This document shows positions 35,886 to 44,820 of a stretch of DNA of 64,000 nt, one piece after another. Below the pieces are notes generated by a model. That model was given only the letters and a program-made list of their open reading frames with translations, was not told the origin of the DNA and did no database searches. Origin of the DNA: Oligoflexia bacterium (GTDB taxonomy: Bacteria > Bdellovibrionota > UBA1018); the NCBI GenBank assembly GCA_903935335.1, contig CAIZRG010000054.1:1-64000 (forward strand), written 5' to 3'. The position numbers and the translations under genes were made by a program. Numbering within the stretch: position 1 is the first letter of the stretch; every line of letters starts with the position of its first letter.

Positions 35886-38390
35886 ATGCGAATTTCTTGG
35901 AACTGGCTCTCTGAGTTTTTAGATCTCAGTTCAATCAAGGGTCCTGAGGGATTAGCAGAGCTTCTCACTCAACGAGGTTTAGAGGTAGAGTCGATTGAGC
36001 GACTCAATCACGGTTTGAATCATGTGGTAAGTGCTCAAATTTTAGAGTGCAAACCGCACCCACAAGCGGATCGACTGAGTTTGTGCCAAGTTACGATAGG
36101 TTCTGGTTCAGTTTTTGAAATTGTCTGTGGCGCTCAGAACATGAAGGTTGGGGATAAAGTTGCATTAGCTCAAGTGGGAGCGCATCTTCCAAACGGAGTA
36201 AAAATTTCAGCGGGGAAGATTCGAGGGATTATTTCTCAGGGTATGCTTTGTTCTGAAGAAGAGCTCAAGCTTAAGGAGAAGTCCGAAGGGATTTTAATTC
36301 TTCCACCTGAGACTTCCTTGGGACTCCCGATTGCTGAAGTTTTGGGTCGCAATGATTCAATCTTGGTTTTGAAAGTGACGGCCAATCGATCAGATTGTTT
36401 GAGTCATTTTGGTATTGCCCGTGAGGTGGGTGCAGCTCTTGCTCAGAGGCCTAGATATTTCCAGGGAAGGAATTTGAATTTAAGGGGTTGTCCGATTTCA
36501 GTTTCCTTGAATGCTGGAGAGGGCGCACCTCAGTTTTATGGATTTTTGATTCGTGGGGTTCGGGTGGGGCCTTCTCCGAAAGCATTGGCTGAGCGGTTGG
36601 AGAGATTAGGGATTCGTTCGATTAATAACGTGGTAGATGCTACGAACTGGGTATTACTCGAACTGGGGCATCCGGTTCATGCCTATGACGTTCAAAAGAT
36701 TGCAGGTCGTGAGATTCAGGTAAGAATGTCTCGAGAGGGCGAGCAGTTATCTCTCATAGGGGGTCAAGTTTTGACTTTAAATGGCTCTGAGCTTGTCATT
36801 GCTGATGCAGAAAAGCCGATTGGGTTAGCTGGGGTGATGGGAGGGTCAAACACCGAGGTGACGATTGAAACTCAAGATATTTTTTTAGAGTGTGGAGAGT
36901 TTAATCCGACTTTGATTCGCAGGGCCTCGCTTCGTCATCAAATCAAAACAGAAGCTTCATATCGATTTGAAAGAGGGATTGACCCTTCTGCTTTGCCTGA
37001 TGTTTTAGCTAGACTTTGTGCTTGGGTATTTCAAGAAGCTGGGGGTGAGGAGGGAGGTGGAATTTCGGTAAAAATAGCTTCTCGGACTCAGGTTTTTTCT
37101 CGGGAATGGATTCGATTTGGGGCTTACGACTTGCATGATTTACTAGGGATAGAAAGAGAATCTGAGATTCTTTCCTTCAAAAAGTTGGAAGAAATTTTAA
37201 AAAATTTAGATTGTCGGGTGGTTCGAGAAAACCAAGGTTGGCGCGTTGAGCCCCCTTCTTATCGTTTAGACTTACAGTTAAAAGAAGATTTGGCTGAGGA
37301 AATTGCTAGATCCGTGGGATATGATCAGATTCCCTCAACACTTCCAACGCTGAGTGGTTCTCCTATTTTTTCTGATTCGGCTTTGTCTCGAATACTGCTT
37401 TTGGAGCGCACTCGGGATTCACTGGTCCGAAGTGGATTTCATGAAGCCATTAATTTAGCTTTTAGTAGTGCAGCTTGGCTCACTCAGTTTAATAGTTCAT
37501 CCACAGTTCCAGTTTCTAACCCCCTAAGTGAAGAACAGGGGGTTCTAGTTCCTTCTCTGCTTCCTGGGTTGATTCGAAATGCTTTGACGAATTGGAGTCA
37601 TCACTTTGGTTCTTCTCCTTTAGCAGTTAGGCTTTTTGAACTGAGGCCTGTTTTTCATTCTGCCTGTTCTCCCATTCAAGCTGAAGGACACTTTCAAACG
37701 GGAGTTCAAGAAAATTGGCGTTTAGCTCTTGTTCTTTCTGGGCCGAGGTATGCAGAGGCTTTACGAGGAGAACTGGGTGAAGTAGATTTTTATGATTTAA
37801 AGGGGGTGTGGGATTGCTTGTGGACGGATTTGGGAGTTCGTGGAGTCAGGTATCAAGGAGTTCAGGTCTCAGATGGCCCTTTAGCTTCTTCAGCGAATCA
37901 TTTTCCTCAGAGTTGTTACCATCCAGGGCAAGTCATTGAAATGCTCGCTGGGCAGCAGGTCTTAGGTTACTTTGGTCTTCTTCATCCAGAAAAAGCTCGA
38001 GCTCTCAAGATTCGATCTCCTTTATGGCTTGGAGAATTAGATTGGGATTTGCTTTTGAAGTTTTCTCGAGCTGCTACTTCGGTTCCTACTTTTAAGCCTT
38101 GGTCTGAGTTTCCTTCGATGGAGCGGGATTTTGCTTTAATTGTGAAGAAAGGCATTGCTTCTGATAAGGTTTGCCAGCTTGCTATGAAAGTAGGTCGACC
38201 TCTTGCGAAAGTAGTTAAAGTTTTTGATATTTATGAAGGATCTCAGATCGCCGAGGGGATGACAAGTATTGCGGTACGGGTTATCTTTTATGATGAAAAT
38301 CGAAGTTTGAGGGAAGAGGAAACAGAGGCGATCTCAGCTCGTATCGTCCAGAGTTGGAAAAAAGACCTAGGAGCTGAGCTCAGGGCATAA
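35886..38390 (+). CDS. pheT: Phenylalanyl-tRNA synthetase beta subunit
   Basis: The 834-residue protein has the complete PheT layout. It has an N-terminal EMAP-type tRNA-binding domain (HPQADRLSLCQVTIG), the B3/B4 editing domain and B5 (SYRLDLQLKEDLAEEIARSV). The catalytic-like core and a C-terminal ferredoxin-fold anticodon-binding domain (SEFPSMERDFALIVKK) complete it. Length is within the normal range. It edits mischarged Tyr-tRNA(Phe) as well as supporting the alpha subunit. Confidence 0.95.
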   Translation: MRISWNWLSEFLDLSSIKGPEGLAELLTQRGLEVESIERLNHGLNHVVSAQILECKPHPQADRLSLCQVTIGSGSVFEIVCGAQNMKVGDKVALAQVGAHLPNGVKISAGKIRGIISQGMLCSEEELKLKEKSEGILILPPETSLGLPIAEVLGRNDSILVLKVTANRSDCLSHFGIAREVGAALAQRPRYFQGRNLNLRGCPISVSLNAGEGAPQFYGFLIRGVRVGPSPKALAERLERLGIRSINNVVDATNWVLLELGHPVHAYDVQKIAGREIQVRMSREGEQLSLIGGQVLTLNGSELVIADAEKPIGLAGVMGGSNTEVTIETQDIFLECGEFNPTLIRRASLRHQIKTEASYRFERGIDPSALPDVLARLCAWVFQEAGGEEGGGISVKIASRTQVFSREWIRFGAYDLHDLLGIERESEILSFKKLEEILKNLDCRVVRENQGWRVEPPSYRLDLQLKEDLAEEIARSVGYDQIPSTLPTLSGSPIFSDSALSRILLLERTRDSLVRSGFHEAINLAFSSAAWLTQFNSSSTVPVSNPLSEEQGVLVPSLLPGLIRNALTNWSHHFGSSPLAVRLFELRPVFHSACSPIQAEGHFQTGVQENWRLALVLSGPRYAEALRGELGEVDFYDLKGVWDCLWTDLGVRGVRYQGVQVSDGPLASSANHFPQSCYHPGQVIEMLAGQQVLGYFGLLHPEKARALKIRSPLWLGELDWDLLLKFSRAATSVPTFKPWSEFPSMERDFALIVKKGIASDKVCQLAMKVGRPLAKVVKVFDIYEGSQIAEGMTSIAVRVIFYDENRSLREEETEAISARIVQSWKKDLGAELRA

Positions 38391-38464
38391 AATTAGATTT
38401 CGTCTAGGCTTACACTTGGAGTGTGAGTTCTAGGCTATATGAGGATCAAGAGGAGACGTTGATT

Positions 38465-38794
38465 GTGGCAATGACTAAGGCGGATATTGTAGAAGCTCTT
38501 TACGAAAAAGTTGGTTTTTCAAAGAAGGAAGCGGCGGATCTTGTAGAGTTAGTGTTTGACACTCTAAAAACAACCTTAGGTAAAGGTCAAAAGATTAAAA
38601 TTTCAGGATTTGGCAATTTTGTTGTTCGAGATAAACGTTCTCGGGTGGGGCGAAATCCTCAAACAGGAGAAAGTATTGAAATCACTGCTCGGCGTGTTTT
38701 GACCTTTCGGCCTTCTCAGGTTTTAAGATCGGATGTGAATGCTAGTTTAGACGGCAAGCCCATCGATCCAAAGAGTGCTGCAGATACAGATTAA
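38465..38794 (+). CDS. ihfA: Integration host factor alpha / HU-family protein
   Basis: From the GTG at 38465 (AGGAG 9 nt upstream) the protein has 109 residues, the expected size. TKADIVEALYEKVGFSKKEA starts the helical body. SGFGNFVVRDKRSRVGRNPQ plus TGESIEITARRVLTFRPSQ form the DNA-binding beta arm with the intercalating Pro (RNPQTGE). IHF bends DNA sharply at specific sites; HU does so unspecifically. Position after pheT and the RVGRNPQTGE arm favour IHF alpha. An ATG at 38471 is an alternative start; the longer frame from 38423 lacks a ribosome site. Confidence 0.9.
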   Translation: MAMTKADIVEALYEKVGFSKKEAADLVELVFDTLKTTLGKGQKIKISGFGNFVVRDKRSRVGRNPQTGESIEITARRVLTFRPSQVLRSDVNASLDGKPIDPKSAADTD

Positions 38795-38916
38795 AGGAAG
38801 GTTCGTCTGAGTTTTTTTTGTGCCGTTTGGCATAAATCAGAGATTGACTTATTGCATTATGAATGACCAATTACAATAATTATTGATATATTATTCAAAA
38901 ATAATTAAAGTAAATT

Positions 38917-41196
38917 ATGATGCATTCTGTTAGCGCAAAAATTGCTGCTTTAGTTGCAGGCATATTATTAACAATCCCCATTGTAAGTTGTAGTATTTTT
39001 ACTGATCAAATCACAACCCATGGGATAAGCAATTCGACAAATACGAACAGTTTGACTACTTCGCCTTCGATTTCGCCAAGACCCATCTTGCCAAATCCTA
39101 TTCCAGTGAATAATCCTAACTTAGCTAATCCGTCGATTACTACGATTTCTTTGGATCAATTCAATATGTATCAGGAAGCTAATGTGCTTGCTGTTAGAAG
39201 CAGTCCAGTGTTTGTATCCTACCCTGGATCTTGTAGTCCATTAACAAATGTTGCTGGCAGGTCCCAAAATTTTGTCATTTCTGCAAACGGGGTAAATGGA
39301 TCAGTTGTGCTTTCTGACTGTTTCCAAAACTCACAGAATACGTATGGAACTTCCTATCTTTGTCCGTTCAAACTTGCATTGAGTTGTTACAATCTAGTGC
39401 CATCTTCATTCAGTAGCAGGGTTTATTTAAAAAGTTCTACAATAGGCTTTACTCGTCCATTTCAACAAAATACAGGTTTGCAACCCATTGTAATTACTTC
39501 ACCTACTTATTATGCGCAAGCCCATTACGCTTCCTCAGCATTGACTTATGGTTTTTATAAAGACTGTTCTCCAGAAATCCCTGGACATTCTAATTCAAAT
39601 ATGAACTGTGCAGAACCGACAGGGTGGGTTGCAGAGTTGATCTGCTGCACTATGGACCCTTCCTATTCTCGAGTAGTGGGGGCTGCATCTTCTGCATCCT
39701 TGTCGTTTGCAGAGCAGGCTGATCAGGCTGCTGTCTTGGATTCGCTCAATGGAGGTGCACTTGAATCTGCAACGGAACTAGGAAATGATTTGCTTACGAT
39801 TGCTAACCACGAAAGTCGAAATGGCCCTATTCGCGCGCTTGAATCATTTAAAAATTCTCCATCGACTTCAATAGATCAGCACTCAAAAACTAAAAGCGGT
39901 TTTATTCTCCAAAGCTATCGTAATATTGTTCGGAGCGTTGCAAACTCGACTCGTGCTATAAAGGATAAAGAAAGCCTCTTTGCGGTATACCGTGGACTTT
40001 ATCAGACGGTGATTCGTTTGAGGCTGGGAGGGGCACTTCCAAAACCAGAGGATTTAGTGAATTCTTCTATTGAAGATATTGAAATAAATATTCATACAGC
40101 AAATTCTCTTATTTTAGAGAATTCATCTTCAGCTGTCAAAGGAGGAAATGTCCAAACGATTTCGGGCGTTCTTAGATCTGCTACTTCTAATGTTAACCAA
40201 ACACTAGCTTGTGATGGTAGTGATTATGGTGCAGGCACAGGAGCTGATGCTTACTATAGAATTTTAAATGCCCCAGCTCAAAATGGAATATTCTCAAAAA
40301 CTAATTTCCCATTAAAACCCTATCTCACTTGCATTAAAAATCAGGGGGCTCGGGGAACTTGTACTGCATTTTCAATTGTAGCCGGCATGGAAATGGCCGT
40401 GATGCAGAAGTATAATTTAAAAATCAATCTATCGGAGCAGGCATTATATTTTCAAGGTAAGGGTGTACTTGATACAGCTCAAGAAGATCAAAATACGGAT
40501 GAGTATAATGATTTTGAATATTTAAACTATTCTAAAAATTCTGGATATAGAGTCCCTTTTGAAAATTATTGGAATTATAACCCAAATTATTTTTTAGGAG
40601 CTTGTGATAATAATATTTACAATGGTAGAAAAAATATAGAATATTGCTCGTACACTCCTTCTCAGGGAATGCCTGTTAGCGCCTACCAGAAGGACGGAGT
40701 TCAATTATTTGGTTTGCTGAGTCAGATCACTAATCCTAATTTAGGAGTCAAGATCACAAGAGATAATGGATTTTTAAACATTCCAGTTTTAAATCTCAAT
40801 AATCTATCGGATTTTCAATTTTTTGTGGGTGCGCTTGCTGCAAGCCCAGTTGTTTTTGCTGTAACCATGGTCAATGATTCTTTGATAAGTTCAAATGGTT
40901 TTTTTCCTGATCCGGGTTCATTCCAATACCCTCTTCCAGTAGGCACCTACTCGGGTGGTCATGCTATGCTCGCGATTGGTTTTGTGTCCAATCAGACCGT
41001 TTTTAACTTCTTGGGTTCATCTGCTCCTGCTTACGCTCAAAATAATAAGAGCAGTCCATATAATGGATATTTTATCGTAAAAAATTCCTGGGGCATAGGT
41101 TTTGGAGATGGGGGAATTATTTATATCCCAGATTCTTATATCAAAAACAATATATACTGGGCTTATGCAATTACAGGAATAGATTTAGCTAGATGA
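38917..41196 (+). CDS. Papain-like (C1A) cysteine peptidase lipoprotein
   Basis: The 759-residue protein has a lipoprotein signal ending IPIVSC (Cys 26) followed by a Ser/Thr/Pro-rich linker. The middle region (about 60-440) is unrecognised and partly helical. The C-terminal 300 residues are a papain fold. The oxyanion Gln476 lies in KNQGARGTCTAF, catalytic Cys482 in the same motif, His682 in SGGHAML, and Asn723 in VKNSWG. The Gln-to-Cys spacing equals that of papain. It probably acts on the outer membrane or outside it. The gene lies next to a HAMP-like membrane gene and, convergently, a second cysteine-protease-like gene. Confidence 0.85.
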   Translation: MMHSVSAKIAALVAGILLTIPIVSCSIFTDQITTHGISNSTNTNSLTTSPSISPRPILPNPIPVNNPNLANPSITTISLDQFNMYQEANVLAVRSSPVFVSYPGSCSPLTNVAGRSQNFVISANGVNGSVVLSDCFQNSQNTYGTSYLCPFKLALSCYNLVPSSFSSRVYLKSSTIGFTRPFQQNTGLQPIVITSPTYYAQAHYASSALTYGFYKDCSPEIPGHSNSNMNCAEPTGWVAELICCTMDPSYSRVVGAASSASLSFAEQADQAAVLDSLNGGALESATELGNDLLTIANHESRNGPIRALESFKNSPSTSIDQHSKTKSGFILQSYRNIVRSVANSTRAIKDKESLFAVYRGLYQTVIRLRLGGALPKPEDLVNSSIEDIEINIHTANSLILENSSSAVKGGNVQTISGVLRSATSNVNQTLACDGSDYGAGTGADAYYRILNAPAQNGIFSKTNFPLKPYLTCIKNQGARGTCTAFSIVAGMEMAVMQKYNLKINLSEQALYFQGKGVLDTAQEDQNTDEYNDFEYLNYSKNSGYRVPFENYWNYNPNYFLGACDNNIYNGRKNIEYCSYTPSQGMPVSAYQKDGVQLFGLLSQITNPNLGVKITRDNGFLNIPVLNLNNLSDFQFFVGALAASPVVFAVTMVNDSLISSNGFFPDPGSFQYPLPVGTYSGGHAMLAIGFVSNQTVFNFLGSSAPAYAQNNKSSPYNGYFIVKNSWGIGFGDGGIIYIPDSYIKNNIYWAYAITGIDLAR

Positions 41197-41222
41197 ATAA
41201 AAAATAGAGTGAGGGTGATATT

Positions 41223-41672
41223 GTGAGTAGAAACAAAGTTAAATCAGTGCGTTTAAAATATTTAATTAATCCCCCTTTTCAAATGAGGTTTATTCTCTAC
41301 ACTGTCATATCTAGTGTAGTCTCTATTAGTATTGCATATTGTGCAAATTGCTATTTTTTTTGGAAATTCAGAGAGTTAGGGTTAATCTATAAAATTCCTT
41401 TCGATCATGTTTTTTATGTCTTTCTCGCTAAGCAAGAAGTGATGATGAATTGGATTTTTGTTTTGGCAGCAGCTTTAATTTTTATTTTTCTGTTAGTATT
41501 TGGATTAATTTTTTCTCACCGAATTGCAGGTCCACTCGTTAAGCTGACTTATTATTTGAATTCTGTAGAGAATTATTCTCAACTTAAAGAAATTAAATTC
41601 CGAAAAAACGACTTTTTTCAAGAAATTGCAACAAGCTACAATAAGATGGTGGCTGCATTAAAACCTAAATAG
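41223..41672 (+). CDS. Two-helix membrane protein with HAMP-like segment
   Basis: The 149-residue protein has two transmembrane helices (about 20-45 and 78-102) flanking a periplasmic loop. The sequence HRIAGPLVKLTYYLNSVENY then forms a HAMP-like cytoplasmic part and the protein stops. Kinase or methyl-accepting output domains are absent. The gene starts 26 nt after the protease gene, so both are probably transcribed together. Its role might be signalling or scaffolding, which cannot be settled here. GTG start at 41223 is preceded by GAGGGTGATATT. Confidence 0.65.
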   Translation: MSRNKVKSVRLKYLINPPFQMRFILYTVISSVVSISIAYCANCYFFWKFRELGLIYKIPFDHVFYVFLAKQEVMMNWIFVLAAALIFIFLLVFGLIFSHRIAGPLVKLTYYLNSVENYSQLKEIKFRKNDFFQEIATSYNKMVAALKPK

Positions 41673-41686
41673 AACTCTTGTCCTCA

Positions 41687-43471
41687 CTAACGCACACAAA
41701 AAACTGCTTTATAAGCCCAGGTAGGATCGTAGGTCATGCTGTCATTGGAGTAATTAGCTTCAAAAACAATGGCTCGTCTAGAATTCTTTGAGCTCATAGA
41801 CGAGGACCAAAAATCATGCATTTGTGCAGGTGGAGGAAGATTCAAGCCTCTTTCAAATAATGATACAACAGCATTTTCTCTCCGCAAAGCACTCAATTCT
41901 TCTTTTGTTGGAAGTCTCCCACCAATCGATTTGCAATAAGCTATTGCATTTGGATTGTTCGGTTGATAAGGAGCATCTGGATTTTGGGGATCCCGCTGGT
42001 GCATGAACATGACACGTCCATCCTCGTTTGTAGCTATTTTACTCCAAATGACCCCTCCAGCTTTAAAGGGTTCTCCCCATTTGTGAGGATCAATACCATT
42101 GAATTGCGGTTCATTGCTATCATTCTTTTTTATCAGTTCTGCTTGCTGATAATTTGGGTAATGAACTAAGCTTGGCGATGTGCTGTTATTTCCATCAGAA
42201 TTTTCTTGGCCTTGGATATCAAATACAAAGTATTGAATGAGATCTGAATCATTTGTTTCCATTCTTTGAAGTAATTCATCAGGGACTTTGTCTTTGCTTA
42301 CAAATTCAGTTTCTCCAGACTTTGAATTTGGGTCATAAAAGGTAATACGCCCATGAGTATTTTGGTAAAGTGCAGTTGCATGTCCAGGTTCTCCCTCTCT
42401 GAAGACGCTTTTGGCTACAATAATCATTTTCCCAGGTTGAATACTATTCTTAAATTCAAGAATTTCTTGTTGATTTTTGTCTGTACCAAAGAATCCAGTA
42501 TGAACTTGTTTTACTTTTCCAATAATTGGATCATCGAAATCCTTAAGAAGATTCTGTTTGTTTCCGTGCTTTATTTCGCTGTCTGGCTTTTGTAACTCAA
42601 TCACTATGCTGAAGTAGTTCTCAATTTCCTCTCTTTCCTTTCCTGAGAGGTTTTCATAGCCTCGAAGTAATCGAAGTCTTATTTCTTTTTGAGCTTCGAT
42701 ACTTGGTATTTTGGTTCCTTTGGGTTTAGGTTCTATTTCAAACAGTTTATTTCCGTAAACCCATGTGCATGATAGACCTGCGCAGAGACCGTCTTTTTCT
42801 TTATTGATTAATTTTATCGTACTGAGAACTGGATCCACGTCTTCTTTTGAGCGATTCATCGCTTGATAAGACTTAAGTTTTTTTATGTAATATTCTAAAA
42901 TATCTTTAATCAGGCTGTCTTGATCATGATAATCGTGCTTAAAGTAATAGCGAATCTCTTTATGATTTTGTTTCGTTGTATCTTTATGAGACCATCCTAT
43001 AGTTTGCTTAGGAAATAATTTGTCTATAACCTCTCCTAGATTTAAATCAGATGGAGAAAGATGTTCTTTAATTTTTTCTAGAATTTCAATGAGATCTTTA
43101 GCTGAGGCGGTAGCTGGGTTTAATTCTTGATCCGAGCATCTTGAAGCGAAATCAAATCTGATGGAGTCACTCTTGTTTTCATTTTTCGAACGACAGCTTA
43201 TAAAATATGTTTTGGTACCATCCAAATTTTTTTCGCCTAGGATTCCCCATTCAAAACCAAGTTCAAAACAATATTGACTTATTCGATCTGATGGCTTTGG
43301 ATATGGAAAAGCATTATTTGCATTCTGATTTATTTTTTCAATTTCTTCAGTACTAAAAACTTTACTGAGCTCAAAAGATTTCTCTAGATATGATGCCCGC
43401 GCTACTGTTGGTAACAGTAGGTCGAATATCGTTATAATCTGAATAAATTTAATTGAAAATTTTTCCATCAT
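41687..43471 (-). CDS. Secreted C58/YopT-like cysteine protease candidate with DUF1566-like domain
   Basis: The 594-residue protein has an N-terminal signal peptide (cleavage near ARA, residue 26). The middle contains a Cys-His-Asp pattern typical of C58 (YopT/AvrPphB) papain-fold peptidases. Cys230 lies in DGLCAGLSCTWVYG, His364 in GHATALYQ and Asp380 in FYDPNSKSGE. The last 130 residues resemble a DUF1566 domain (AIAYCKSIGGRLPTKEELSA and FWSSSMSS), common in surface proteins. YopT-type enzymes cleave host Rho GTPases. The combination with DUF1566 and a Sec signal is unusual. Another papain-clan family, or a non-catalytic homologue, remains possible. Confidence 0.65.
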   Translation of the reverse strand: MMEKFSIKFIQIITIFDLLLPTVARASYLEKSFELSKVFSTEEIEKINQNANNAFPYPKPSDRISQYCFELGFEWGILGEKNLDGTKTYFISCRSKNENKSDSIRFDFASRCSDQELNPATASAKDLIEILEKIKEHLSPSDLNLGEVIDKLFPKQTIGWSHKDTTKQNHKEIRYYFKHDYHDQDSLIKDILEYYIKKLKSYQAMNRSKEDVDPVLSTIKLINKEKDGLCAGLSCTWVYGNKLFEIEPKPKGTKIPSIEAQKEIRLRLLRGYENLSGKEREEIENYFSIVIELQKPDSEIKHGNKQNLLKDFDDPIIGKVKQVHTGFFGTDKNQQEILEFKNSIQPGKMIIVAKSVFREGEPGHATALYQNTHGRITFYDPNSKSGETEFVSKDKVPDELLQRMETNDSDLIQYFVFDIQGQENSDGNNSTSPSLVHYPNYQQAELIKKNDSNEPQFNGIDPHKWGEPFKAGGVIWSKIATNEDGRVMFMHQRDPQNPDAPYQPNNPNAIAYCKSIGGRLPTKEELSALRRENAVVSLFERGLNLPPPAQMHDFWSSSMSSKNSRRAIVFEANYSNDSMTYDPTWAYKAVFCVR

Positions 43472-43806
43472 GCAATCACCTTCTTCTATTGAATAAAAAA
43501 ATGCAAGAAAAATACCAATGGCCAGAGAGGAGAATTAAAAAATTAAAAGCGATCTAAATATTTTAAATCTGTCTCTCATTAGAGCAGGTGGTGAGATTAT
43601 TAACAGTTCAACTAAAAAAATTTATACAAACTATAAAATCTATTCCAGGTTAAATTACAGTTAGGGTCTGGTTGCGTCTATGTAGAGTGCTCAAGAAAAT
43701 GGTTTCGGGTCGAAATCCAGATCTTTACGCACTAAAAGAGATTCTCTTGAGTACTGACTACGAAAGTTGGTCTGGATATCTATAGCGGGTAGCTACTTTC
43801 ATCGAT
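43472..43806. other. Intergenic gap between two minus-strand genes
   Basis: AT-rich up to about 43680, with no gene visible. It then contains the second copy of the dispersed palindrome (43684-43757). The leader of the secreted C58-like gene should lie here; no convincing promoter was identified. Confidence 0.4.
43684..43757. repeat. Dispersed ~73-bp imperfect palindrome, copy 2
   Basis: The left arm (43685-43701) and right arm (43740-43756) pair at 13 of 17 positions. The centre GGTTTCGGGTCGAAATCC, then AGATCTT, matches copy 1. It is about 50 nt beyond the stop codon of the minus-strand DUF6624-like gene. Same orientation as copy 1 on the plus strand. Confidence 0.7.
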
Positions 43807-44490
43807 TTACCAAATCCCTGGAATGGTTCCCGGTAATAACGGTTTCGTTTCCACCTGGCAAAAGATATTTGAGCATTCCTTTTTACCCTGATTCAGTTCT
43901 TTAAGCCAACTCAACAATTCTTTTTGAGATTTGAATTTCATTTCTTTTCGTTTTTCATCCGGAAATGAACCTTCAATAGGCCAAAGACAAAAACAAGGAT
44001 TTTGATTCACTTTGTCCGACTGATCAGTTACGGCTTGGCTTCCAAAAAGCTGCTTGTAACCCAAGTTCATGAGGTAGCGATCCACTCCATTTCCAGCCAT
44101 TTGTCCTGCTGATTCTTTTCCTTTCTTAAAAGCTGTGTAGGCCCAAATGTAGGTTTGAAGAAAATGATCGGGCACTTCCCCATGTTGAAATACGGTTGCA
44201 GCATAAAGATAATCCTCGGCTGATTTGAGACATCCTTGGGAGAACAAACTTGCTACTCTGAGCCTTCGGATGCGATCTCTTTTTAAAACTTCTTGAGCTC
44301 GATCAGGAGTCCATTTTTGAAAATCTTCCCGATCTTTTTGATCTTCGTGATAGATTTTCTTCAGTTTCTGAACTGCATGGGTATATTGCTTCTCATCGCA
44401 AGCGAAGAGAACTCTCCCTGCTGAAAAAACGAGAGAATGTAAGAAAAAAACGATACCCAGGTTGACTGCTCCAGCGTGGACCCATGCCAT
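43807..44490 (-). CDS. Secreted DUF6624-like protein
   Basis: From the ATG at 44490 the protein has 227 residues, with a signal peptide (about 1-29, GIVFFLHSLVFSAG). Residues about 100-155 carry AATVFQHGEVPDHFLQTYIW, later GVDRYLMNLGYKQLFGSQ. The QHG and DRxLxxxGxxQxxGSQ pattern resembles DUF6624, a family of unknown function in diverse bacteria. Two Cys-containing stretches follow (NPCFCLW and CSNIFCQ). A longer TTG-started frame reaches 44562, but its N-terminus hides the signal peptide. No ribosome site is clear for either start. Confidence 0.6.
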   Translation of the reverse strand: MAWVHAGAVNLGIVFFLHSLVFSAGRVLFACDEKQYTHAVQKLKKIYHEDQKDREDFQKWTPDRAQEVLKRDRIRRLRVASLFSQGCLKSAEDYLYAATVFQHGEVPDHFLQTYIWAYTAFKKGKESAGQMAGNGVDRYLMNLGYKQLFGSQAVTDQSDKVNQNPCFCLWPIEGSFPDEKRKEMKFKSQKELLSWLKELNQGKKECSNIFCQVETKPLLPGTIPGIW

Positions 44491-44635
44491 AATTTTTAAG
44501 TTTTTATATAACAAAAGGGTTGAGCCGGTCAACGGAAGGGCAGCTGATCTTTTTGATTGCAATGCCCAGAGTAGGCGAATGCTGGCTGGGAGTTCTTTTC
44601 CGTTTTTCTAACCTGAAAAAGCTAAGTATTTGAAG

Positions 44636-44710
44636 TGGTTGGAGTGATAGGGATTGAACCTACGACCCTCCCCGTGTGAAGGGGATGCTCTCCCTCTGAG
44701 CTACACTCCA
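44636..44710 (-). tRNA. tRNA-Val (anticodon CAC)
   Basis: The minus strand folds as a full cloverleaf: acceptor TGGAGTG/CACTCCA, D-arm GCTC/GAGC and anticodon stem TCCCC/GGGGA. The loop is TTCACAC, giving anticodon CAC for GUG codons. The T-arm is GTAGG-TTCAATC-CCTAT. Discriminator A is followed by an encoded CCA. Confidence 0.95.
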
Positions 44711-44724
44711 ACATAAAGACCTAC

Positions 44725-44754
44725 AAAATAGGGAATCCATTCTACTCTTGTCAC
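44725..44754 (-). promoter_or_regulatory. Candidate promoter of tRNA-Val
   Basis: On the minus strand a GTGACA box (44749-44754) and a TATTTT box (44725-44730) are separated by 18 nt, with the tRNA 5' end 14 nt further on. The spacing fits a sigma-70 promoter, though both boxes deviate from consensus. Confidence 0.35.
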
Positions 44755-44820
44755 ACCTTTTAGGGATTAGGTACTCAAATTTTGGCTGATGATCAACTCA
44801 AGTTGGATTGAAACATTTTT

